From the NCBI RefSeq assembly GCF_029784135.1, contig NC_073745.1, positions 77,991,569-78,055,568 on the forward strand: DNA of 64,000 nucleotides, read 5' to 3'. This stretch comes from Toxorhynchites rutilus septentrionalis (lineage: Eukaryota > Arthropoda > Insecta > Diptera > Culicidae). Each line of letters starts with the position of its first letter. The stretch's first letter is position 1. Positions 55,116 through 64,000 of the stretch are shown one piece after another. Under the pieces are notes generated by a model, which made no database searches, was not told where the DNA came from, and was given only the letters and a program-made list of their open reading frames with translations. Made by a program: the position numbers and the translations under genes.

Positions 55116-55500
55116 TTTACAAAAAAACTAGAAGTGGGTTACATTTTTAATATAACCGCAAGGTGGACGTAGGACTAACGTTGGCATAGCGATAAATAAG
55201 TAACAAGCATATAGATCTGAACATTTCATCTTTCAAATAAAGTGATTATCATACCACTTCGTTTAGCTGGAAAAGAATTATTAACGCTCAAAAGGGGAAT
55301 CGATTCCTCCTCGGAAATACCCAGCGCAAATAGTACCCACTCTCCAAGCCCCGACAATTGGAATCATCGTTGATCCGGGGCAGGATTATTAACACTTGAG
55401 AAGGAATGGATTCCTCCACGGAATTACACATTAAAAAAAAATATAGGAGGTTGTGTCCTAGATACGACCGCATTGTTGACGTAGAACTACACGGTTATTT
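55116..55500. repeat. CGCAAGGTGGACGTAGGAC repeat, second copy
   Basis: Matches 30,275-30,560 at high identity over about 290 bp (shared ATACCCAGCGCAA and CCCCGACAATTG blocks). It is followed by AGGAGGTTGTGTCCTAGATA, a diverged copy of the block at 19,630 and 34,510, and a degraded palindrome at about 55,480. Confidence 0.65.
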
Positions 55501-56379
55501 TATATAAGTCGCCATACATTGGTGGCTTGAAACTACTAGGAATATAAACACTTCTCATCATTTTGCGCTATTCTCAAAAGAAACGCTTATGTTAATATTA
55601 CTGACCTCGAAAAAAGTTGCATTACTTTCTCATGCTCGAGGAAAGCACAGCTGTCACTCTTAGTGGAGGAGGTTTTGCTACTGGCAAGCGAAACCTAATC
55701 ACATACAAAATTCCAGAACGTCATTTACTTTCTTGGTGACTAAACAAGCGAAATAAACTCTTTTTTGTTAATAACAACTGTTACTGATCATTTTTTTTAT
55801 TATCGGTCACGAATAGTTGTCTTTTCAATGTTTTCTGTTTAGCATGTAAGTTAAATTTGGTTTTGTTCTGGACTGGTTTGATTATTGTCGATAAATGTAG
55901 AGTTTTTGTGGACCAATAATTGTCAGATACTAACCCTGCGTGAGTCCGACAACAATTAGACCAGTCTGTCAGATTTGACAGCCAAAAACGGGAGGAAGTT
56001 CCGGGAGGATTGAAGGAAGCGGAAGAAGAAAGAAACAGGAAAGAAAGATGGGATGGGGAAAAGACGTCGAGGAAGGAAATTTTGAGTTGGCTCGGTCATT
56101 ACTTCTGGAGTCAGCAAGCGATCCAAATCAACGAACCCCAAACAAAATTATAGAAAATATAAAAAAGGAAAACTAAGGCCTTTTCGCTTTATCCTCAAAA
56201 CCAGTCTTTCATTGCTTAGACAATTTCTCGTGTCCGCTTTCCGCTGTTAATTCCACCGGTGTTTAAAACAGGTTGACACAATCTTCCCGAGGGCCAAAGC
56301 CGACCCTGAGAGTGAATAAAAACGAGGTGAGCTAAGCCGGGCAGTAGTTAGTTAACACAACCTCGAAAACAGTAGTAAT
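55501..56379. other. Noncoding DNA
   Basis: No gene or recognised element; one purine-rich patch at 55,985-56,060. Confidence 0.35.
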
Positions 56380-56855
56380 GCTTCATTATGATCAATATTA
56401 GCGCAAATGCAATCCTAGTTGGAGGCACAGTCCGATGCCGAATGAAAGTTTGCCTCAGCGAGATCCACTGTTTATACTCTAGGCAAGTATTCCCCTTCAT
56501 TCTTCTACCTTTTCCTTTGTTCACGGAGACTTTAAATCCTACGATTTCCCCTCCGTTGGTCGTCGATAAGTTGCTCGTTATTGACAGCTCTGTTCGGAAA
56601 AGCACACAAATGGACAGAACAAAAGTATGGGGGAATGGAAACGCTTAAAGTTTTCATGAATTTTAACCATCTACAAACCAGGGGAATCTAATGTATAGCA
56701 TATTAAACGAATCTTACGGAATTTCCAATTCGTTTAGTATGTAAATCGCAAAAATCCGTTCGTGGCAAAAATAGTTATTAACGTTAACTTTATTTCATAA
56801 AAACGTGACCTGTTTTCTGATTTGGCACCCTTAATGAAAGACGTAGTTCTACGTC
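56380..56855. repeat. Uninterrupted paralog of 22,524-25,318
   Basis: Reverse complement of the repeat that hosts mariner copy 3 and the hAT element. Here TTTAGTATGTAAATCG reads through the mariner target and GAATGAAAGTTTGCC through the hAT target. It ends in GACGTAGTTCTACGTC (56,840-56,855) followed by an A-run. Confidence 0.75.
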
Positions 56856-56865
56856 AAAAAATTCT

Positions 56866-58099
56866 TCATTTATTTTCAATAAACGAAAAATATATGCATA
56901 AAAAACGAATAAAAAACATTTTTTGACTCGATTATATACAGTGAAAAAAAAATCGGAGACTGGATATATTCGAGTCCGCGCTGTACTTTTAATTTTATCA
57001 TAGCTTATCAGTTAATAAGAAAATCAAAGCCGCTAACGGATTGCTCCAACCCCAAAAACTTCCCAATGGGTCATGAACAGTATTACAAATACATCCAAAG
57101 TTTTTCAGGGTTTCATTTGTCGCATTACAAAACTACTTACCGTGTTAATCCACAAGTTAAACACAATCGAATCCGTCAGGTATCTAAAAACTACAGCTGC
57201 CACAGTTTAACAAACCATTTTCAAAAACATGAAGATGCGGATATATTTTCACCGCTCAAAACACTCAAACGCATATCATAAACACATAAGAATCACAGAA
57301 CGTTATTTTGGTGCTATCACCACTTCGCTTCAATTGACTGATCGAAGTACGGAACACAATGGAGGCGATCGCGAGTTTGGATACCGGGAATTATCTCACA
57401 GTCGGGAGTAGGTTCTCGTTCTCAGAGCTCCCGCGCTCTGAAGCTATACAGCTTCTCTGCTTATACATGGAGCCAACGAAAACAAAGCGACTGGCTCCCG
57501 GTCGGATGTGAGATGTGAGCATTGGAGGCACCAACACCGATGCCGCGATATCATCGTCATATCAGTGTCACACAAATCGTATTCAGCGCCAATGGAAGAA
57601 TAGAGTTATACGCGGTTGCTCAACTATCGATTGCTTGATTTGCATTCGCATTAATCTGAAGGTGATCGATACGGGACACGTGACTTTCCAATTCCTAGGC
57701 GAATGGCTTCCACGTGTGAACTAGAACTATATCCGACATAAAATAATGAGAATCACTGCGCATTGGTGAAAAGTTCTAGTGGTATCTTCCTCTATAAACA
57801 GCATTCTCGCGTCTTCCTCACGAGCAAAACATTGTACGAATACATAGAATGGACGCCGCGCGTTAGATACAACACAGTTTATAAAATCGACGGAAAAGTA
57901 TGCGAGCGCGAGTATCTGAGGCCTCATCCGCAGTGCTCTTTGCGGGAGCGTTTGCCAGTCTCAGAGTTGCTGTACTTGGTTCAACATCATCCCGTGACGA
58001 AGTTACGTTTGCACGGGACTTCCGTCTGGCAGAATCATTGAGTTTTTACGACAGGAAGAAAACTATTCTTCCTACTTTTGGCTCTCGCTCGCGCTGGAG
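56866..58099. other. Possible promoter-proximal region, no gene modelled
   Basis: The left part is AT-rich. From about 57,400 the base composition becomes GC-richer and unlike the repeats. TTTATAAAATCGAC at about 57,879 is a TATA-like motif with no clear initiator. Several short frames lack domains. Confidence 0.3.
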
Positions 58100-58311
58100 C
58101 GACTGCCTTGGAAACTATACGTAGTGCTCGAAGTGCATTTCCATAAATTGTGAACCGTTAGCCTAGTGAAGGAAAACAGCTGCACAATAAATATAGAAAG
58201 ACGCACCATTCAAGATTCTAGTGGCAACACCCGTTACGTAAGTTTGTCGTGATACGCGTGAAACTGTGAAAAAATATAGACTGCAAGAGGGGACGGCCAG
58301 AGGCACAGGTC

Positions 58312-58348
<37 letters not shown>

Positions 58349-58441
58349 GAAACAACAATTGCGACAGCAGCAACCGAAAAAAACAACTGTGGTGAAAAAT
58401 AAAACAGATTATCTGTGGAACGCGAGAAAATGAGCAATAAA
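58100..58441 (+). CDS. Candidate 5' leader and first coding exon (MSNK)
   Basis: About 330 bp without any ATG leads to ATG at 58,430 in the context GAGAAAATG. It codes MSNK and then meets a consensus splice donor GTAAGT at 58,442. The leader contains about 13 CAA repeats (58,311-58,348) and a following CAG/CAA-rich stretch, as is common in dipteran 5' UTRs. The next exon would have to lie beyond an intron that contains the LINE at 58,895, possibly outside the window. The exon is inferred from motifs only; the product is unknown. Confidence 0.4.
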
Positions 58442-58449
58442 GTAAGTCA

Positions 58450-58890
58450 AAGAAGCGCTGCAGTGAACGCGAGAGAGCAAATCGAAATATACGTCTTACG
58501 GTTGTTTCCTACAGCTTCGGTGCGGTTGAATTCTGCGGTCAGGTTCTCCTCGACCATCAAACAGCAGGCAGGGGCCTCGTCGAATGACGACTTGAATGGA
58601 GTTCAAGTTCAAGTTGTACATGTTTTTTTTCTGTTCTCTCCCTCTCTGCGGCCCCACGGTTAGCCGTCTGGAAGCGGGCTTCCACCGAATGGTCCAATAA
58701 AATATGGCAGCGGTGGAGGTTTGGTCGGATCAGATGTTGTTTTGTTCGCGCGTTAATGATGTGGGCTTGTTGTTTACGTTAGACCGGGAGAAAGTGCAGC
58801 GTGTTTTGGGGATGTGCCCATATGTCAAGGAGAGAAAGTTGAAAATTTAATTTTTTTGGCTGCCTGTTTTATATCATTTGTTAGAGGTTA
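58450..58890. other. Noncoding DNA
   Basis: A stretch with good base balance but no supported frame; intron of the candidate gene if that gene is real. Confidence 0.3.
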
Positions 58891-58894
58891 CATC

Positions 58895-61690
58895 CATTGG
58901 AGGAGTATAACTTCCTTTCTCGTTCGATCTATGACACTATCGCAGTTCGCGCTCCAATGAAACCCATCCCAGGTTCCACTTTTCGTCGAAGGCCTCCCAA
59001 TCCATGGTGGGATAGTCAGTATTCCAAGCTTTATGTAGAAAAATCGATTGCATTCGAAACTTTTCGGAAACGTGGGACTATTGACAATTTTCCATAGTAT
59101 TCAGCCCTTTGTAATCAATTTAAAAATTTGATCAGAAAACGTGCATATTGGCGAAATTTCGTGGGAGGTTTGCCTCAATGAAAAAAAAAATGGAAATTGG
59201 CTCGAAATATGAGAAATCGTCCTTCAACGAATGAAAGAATATTCACATCGATGGATTTTTAATGTTGCACTGTTTGTCCCGATTCCGTTCCCGTGCAAAA
59301 AAATGTTCGAGATAACAATTCTGCCCTAGGATTGTATAGAATTAAGTTCAACTTGTTGAAAAGCCTCCCTGATGTGGTGAACATCGCTTGTTATATTTAT
59401 ACAAAAAGTTTTTGGAGCATAATATTGTTCCAGATGATTGGAGAAAATTACGAGTTATAACTCTTCAAAAACTCGGAAAACCCGCGTCCGGTTTATACCG
59501 CCCAATAGCAATGCTGTCTTGTATATGGAAATTGTTGAAGAAAATGATCTTGTTTCGCCTTGATCGATGGGTTGAAACGAATGGCTTACTCTCAGATACA
59601 CAATAGGGGTTCCGCAGGGGCAAGAGGACGAATGATTGTCTTGCGTTGCTTTCTTCAGAAATTCAAATGGCTTAGGCCAAAAAAAGGGAAATGGCTTCAG
59701 TATTCTTGGACATAAAGGGGAATAACATGTTATATATCTTGCTTTGTGAGAAACATGTGAACTTTTCTCATAGAGATTCGACGGTAAGTAAGGCTCTCCT
59801 ACATGGGATTCTCCCGGAGCTCATGTTTAAGCCTCCTTTTGTACAACGTCTATGTAAGCGACATTGACAATTGCCTTCCACAAAATTGCAGCCTAAGACA
59901 ACTTGCAGATGATGAAGTGGTGTCTGTCGTAGGATCAAACGAATCCGACCTGCAAGAACCCCTACAAGATACTTTGAACAATTTTTCAACCTGGGCCATT
60001 GGTCTAGGGGTTGAGTTCTCTACGGAGAAAATAGAGATTGTCGTCTTTTCTAGTAAGCATAAACCAGCAAAACCAAACTTTTGGGATCACTCATGCTATG
60101 TCATTCAAGTATTTTGAAGTTTGATTCGACTTCAAATGTACTTGGGGGCCCATATTAGGTATCTGAGTAAAAAAAGCCAAAAAAGGATAAACTTTCTCCG
60201 GACAATTACCGGCACCTGATGGGGAGCCTTTTAAGAAGATGTTATAATGTTGTATCAGTTGTTCGATTCTCTCAGTGATGGAGTATGGCAGTATATGTTT
60301 TCAATCAGCTGCCAAAACACAGCTCATTAAACTCGAACGAATTCAGTATCTTTGTCTCCGTATTGCGTTGGGATGTATGCCCCCAACACACACCATGAGT
60401 CTCGAGGTTTTGGCAGGCGTATTCCAACTAAAAGATCGATTCAATTTACTATCTTTTCGGCTCCTCATCCGGTGTTATGTTATAAACCCATTGGTGATCG
60501 GAAACTTTGAGGAGCTGATCGATCTAAATATTCACTCTGGATTCATCTCCACGCAGGTTGATCCTTTTTCGTATATTCCAACCGTGTTTGTTTTCCTGAC
60601 TACATGAATTCGTCTGTGCATTTTGATCTGTCCATGAAGCAGCATATCCGTGGAATTCCAGATTATCATCGGGGATCGTTCCAACGATCTTCGATGCAAA
60701 GTATGGGCGTATCAATTGCGATAAAATGTACTTTACCGATGGGTCCTCTATGAACGAGTCACAGGATTTGGAGTGTTCAACGAATTTTTTAGCACCTCCC
60801 ACAGTCTTGAGTATCCTTGCTCAGTGTATATTGCTGAATTGGCAGCGATTCACTGGGCGCTGGACAGCGCCGCCTCGCGACCTGTTGAACACTATTACAT
60901 TGTAACGGATAGTCCTAGCTCTGTCGAAGCTATCCGTTCAGTGAGGCAGGAAAAGCACTCGCCGTACTTCCTTGAGAGAATACGAGAAATTCTGAGTGCT
61001 TTATCCAGACGCTGTTATGTCATTACCTTCGTCTAGGTCCCTTCCCATTGCTCAGTTCCGAATAATGAGAAGGCTGACTCATTAGCATAGGTAGTTGCAA
61101 ATTGAAGGCGATATTGATCAGTGTTAAACCGTCTCTAATGAATTTTATTCTTCAATCCGTAAAAATACCTTTGCTAATTGGCAACGCAAGCCTCAAACCG
61201 CGGTTCAAAAGTCTGGACTTGAGACGGGACTTTATTCGCATCTTCTCCCGACTCATGTCCAATCACTGTTCGTTAGACGCGCTAATTCGTATTTATCTTG
61301 TCAGAAACAATCTCTGCGTTTGTGGTCAAGGCTATCACGACATCAAGCATGTTGTTTGCTCATGCTGATGTATCTTGTAGCCAGATCGAATTTGGAAAAC
61401 TCTCTGCGGGCCCGAGGGAAACAACCCAATTTTCCGGTGCGGGATGTATTGACTCGGTTAGACCTTGATTACATGTCCCAAATCTATCTTTTCCTCACAA
61501 CTATCGATCTCTGTGTTTAATCATCAGTATTGTCCAAACCTCCTTATGTCCCTTTCTTTCACTGATAAAAAAGTGTGACCCTACTAATCTCGAGTTATGC
61601 TTTAGTGCTTCAGAACTAAAATTAGATATAAAATTTGGCTCCTTTAAATTTATGTAACTGAGCCTGTACAAATGAACGATTAAAAAAAAG
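58895..61690 (+). pseudogene. I-clade LINE (RT plus RNase H), degraded
   Basis: Plus-strand pieces in order: RRPPNPWWDSQYSKLYVEKS (58,960), AYWRNFVGG (59,145), VPDDWRKLRVITLQKLGKPA and YRPIAMLSCIWKLLKKMI (RT blocks, 59,430-59,560). Then RLDRWVETNGLLSD, a stop, GFRRGKRTNDCL, SVFLDIKG, and LRQLADDEVV, which holds the catalytic Asp pair (LADD where FADD/YADD is usual). RNase H follows with FTDGSSMN, YIAELAAIHWALDS and VTDSPSSVEAI, giving the D-E-D set. VPSHCSVPNNEKADSLA comes next, then a conserved C-terminal segment. At least ten stops or shifts occur. RNase H after RT is typical of the I clade (MosquI-like). The 3' end is an A-run at about 61,680. Confidence 0.85.
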
Positions 61691-62810
61691 TTTATGAGTC
61701 TGGGCCTAGGGACACGGGTGGGATCTTGACATACGACTATGATTGTGTGTAGTAATTGTATTTGAATTGAGTTTTTTCATTTGTTAAAAATTTAATTTTC
61801 ACTCTTTTGATACATAAAATGGTTTAGTAATACATCGTCAGATGAGTCAGGTAGGGTTTTATGGAAGGCGCGTGCTTTTGCACAAATTTAGTACTTGTTT
61901 GATTCGAGAAGTGTTCCAGAGTCTCAGCCGGTGTGTCTGTGTACAACCCTTTCAAACAGGAATTGCATACACAATTGCAGAGTAAACCAATTTGATTCTT
62001 CTGACGAAGCTCAGAATTTCTGCCAATCAATGAGTACATCGACCAGAACAAAATATTACAATTCGTGACGATTTTATTAACGTAAGCCCTTGAAATTAGA
62101 TGTCTGTCTAGCGTGAGTCCTAATTAGACCACAGAGCGCCATTGCTGTCGTCTTGGTCAGCGGCTTTTTCCACTGTATAACAATTGTCTAGTTACACCAA
62201 ATTGTTGCGAAATAGAAGCGAATTCGTAAGAATTCTATTCTGGATGCGCAGAGACCCTTCTATTTTTTTCTAGGACAGGCATCAAATGGCATCGTTTTCG
62301 CCATCTGTCACACCGATTCGCTCTCCAATCCGCACTAACGAGCGAGTTGTGTTTACAACTTAAGGCGAACAGACTTTGATGGTTCCCATAACAATTAGAA
62401 TTACATAACAATAGAGGAAATATTGCATTTAAGTTCCGCCCGATGGCAACTTGCTCACACGGTTTGAAAGCAAAATCAGAATTTTCAATTTCTGTTAACC
62501 AGTCTTGGATGCTTCCACACCACTAAAACTTTATACTAAAGTGTTATTTTGAAAGTTTCAATTCAGCCTTAAATAATACCCGAACAAGCGGCTTGAATAA
62601 TATAATTTCATAGTCTTATGTCGGAAAAGCAGTCGTATCCCAAACACAACCTCCTACAATTTTGCAATTTTTCTTTACCGATAGAAAAATGAGCATCATT
62701 TTATTAACGTGCATTATATTGGTGGACTAATTAAGGTGAAGGTGGAAGCTAGCCACAAATGGCTGCGACAATGGTGCTCATTTCTTTCATCTCCCTCCTT
62801 CATCCCTCGC
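61691..62810. other. Noncoding DNA
   Basis: No gene or recognised repeat. A minus-strand 75-codon frame (61,824-62,051) has no domain. Confidence 0.35.
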
Positions 62811-63069
62811 TTCTTCTTCTTCTTCTTCAATGGCACTAACGTTCCTAGAGGAACTTCGCCGTCTCAACGTAGTATTACTTGCGTCATTTTTATTAGTACT
62901 TAGTTGAGATTTCTATGCCAAATAACACGCCTTGAATGCATTCTGAGTGGCAAGCTCTAGAATACGCGTGATCACAGTGCAAGTCGGAGGAAATTTCTTT
63001 GACGAAAAATTCCCCCGACCAGAACGGGAATCGAACCCGAACACCCGGCATGTTAGTTATGACGCTAAC
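62811..63069 (-). mobile_element. Feilai-like tRNA-derived SINE
   Basis: Nearly identical to the SINE at 29,385: (GAA)n tail, AGAGCTTGCC body and B box GGTTCGATTCCCG. The head lacks the first bases of the A box. A 7-bp candidate target duplication CCCTCGC lies at 62,804-62,810 and 63,070-63,076. Confidence 0.85.
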
Positions 63070-63583
63070 CCCTCGCCCGAAAATCAATAATTTTGCGAAA
63101 CAGTGTGAAGAAAATGATTGTTTTCGCACACATCCCATCAAGTAATATCAGCCTAACTCTAATCGATTACTCACAAGATAATCAATTTTCATCTGCTGTC
63201 GCACTGTATAGTGAAAACGTCGGAAAACTCGAGCTAGTGCTCTAAAAGTTATATTTTCATTTTTCAATCTTCGGCTATGGGTTTGTTTGTATTGGTGAAA
63301 GTTTGTATGTATATTTTTTCGACACTGATGCCAGATAACATCATCGACACAGCTATAAAAACCACTCAGTAAAATGTTATTCCTGAGTCATGTCATGAAA
63401 GTCAATAGAATAAAATAGTGTTGATATCAATACAATTATTGTTTTTACGTTTAATGGGTCTATAATGTAAGTTTTAGCAACTTTAACATTGGGTAAGAAA
63501 ATTGTATTGCAAAGCTCGGAACACTGCCACGGCTGCCTATGCTTTCAAAAACAGTAAACGGAAAAGTATTACATTCAATCAAA

Positions 63584-64000
63584 ATGCCTCGGCCAACGAA
63601 GAGAAGGGTTAAGGCTCTCCAACGTGAATATGTGGAAACAATACGATCAACGAAGGAAAATATTAAGAAATTATCAACATCGAGTTACTATGCGGAAGAA
63701 CTTGTTAATACCAAAAGAGCCCCAATTCGCAGGTGTTATAAATTTGCTCATATTACGCTCGCGTATAATCAGAATTTAACTTCATATGCAAATGCACCTT
63801 CTATATATATTTATATTTGCAATTGTTCATCGGAACATATCGTTGATACATTTTACTTTAGTATTGAATTGTTATTTTTTTTTCAAATGTATTCAATGAC
63901 TCGTGTCAATGAAGCGCCACACAGTCTGATAAGTGGATTGATCTATTTACGTGTGTTTTGTTCTTCTCTCACAAACACTATTACCCCATTTTTACACGTG
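63584..64000 (+). CDS. Partial gene: basic N-terminus, runs off the window
   Basis: ATG at 63,584 opens a frame with no stop to the window end (139 codons). The first 49 codons are strongly basic and coding-like (MPRPTKRRVKALQREYVETI, then RSTKENIKKLSTS). At 63,732 the sequence CGCAG|GTGTTA fits a splice donor, and beyond it the translation becomes AT-rich and nondescript. The likely model is exon 1 at 63,584-63,732 followed by an intron. Upstream, TATAAAAA at about 63,355 could be a TATA box. No family is recognised; a DNA-transposon accessory ORF is an alternative to a host gene. Confidence 0.4.
   Translation, partial: MPRPTKRRVKALQREYVETIRSTKENIKKLSTSSYYAEELVNTKRAPIRRCYKFAHITLAYNQNLTSYANAPSIYIYICNCSSEHIVDTFYFSIELLFFFQMYSMTRVNEAPHSLISGLIYLRVFCSSLTNTITPFLHV

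Noticed and set aside
1..64000. Endogenous viral element
   Set aside because: Looked for viral polymerase, nucleoprotein or helicase-like frames, common in Aedes genomes; none recognised by eye.

Overview
The window looks like a mosquito genome, most likely Aedes or another culicine. The evidence is short spliced host genes scattered in AT-rich DNA and dense layers of mobile elements: ITmD37E-type mariners, Feilai-like tRNA-derived SINEs, jockey- and I-clade LINEs, and hAT, PIF/Harbinger and Tc1/mariner elements. This assignment rests on recognised families, not on a database search.

Three host protein genes can be modelled to the base. Gene A (16,596-18,569, +) and gene B (31,712-42,258, +) are tandem paralogs of the arthropod SmydA/msta family of SET + MYND proteins. 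Both have seven coding exons with the same phases, and exons 1, 2, 4 and 6 have identical lengths. Gene A has only short introns; intron 5 of gene B has grown to 8.7 kb of repeats. A DIPK2/DIA1-like divergent kinase gene (42,268-43,637, -) converges on gene B, with 9 bp between the stop codons. At the right edge there are two candidate first exons: one behind a CAA-rich leader (about 58,100-58,441) and one whose frame runs off the window (63,584 onward).

Layout: 1-5,640 holds A-rich noncoding DNA, ACGCGG minisatellites inside foldback repeats, a SANT-like fragment and a jockey-like RT relic. 5,640-15,200 holds composite repeats, two ITmD37E copies, an EN-RT LINE with a long open frame, and a small two-exon element gene. 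15,200-19,120 is gene A and its flanks. 19,120-31,320 is nested repeats: a histone H2A relic, a third ITmD37E copy, a hAT element with 8-bp target duplication, Tc1 and mariner remnants, and a Harbinger remnant split by a SINE. 31,700-43,640 is gene B and the DIPK2-like gene. 43,640-64,000 is mostly repeats, including a DUF4817-type transposon broken by one homopolymer frameshift and an I-clade LINE with RNase H.

The main structural observations are: (i) a repeat family ended by GACGTAG-NN-CTACGTC palindromes, two long near-identical copies of which flank exons 1-5 of gene B in direct orientation; (ii) insertions that can be confirmed against empty-site paralogs in the same window; (iii) a three-copy repeat with hairpins that resemble histone 3' stem-loops. 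No CRISPR array, operon or convincing tRNA/rRNA gene was seen; the tRNA-like stretches are SINE heads.
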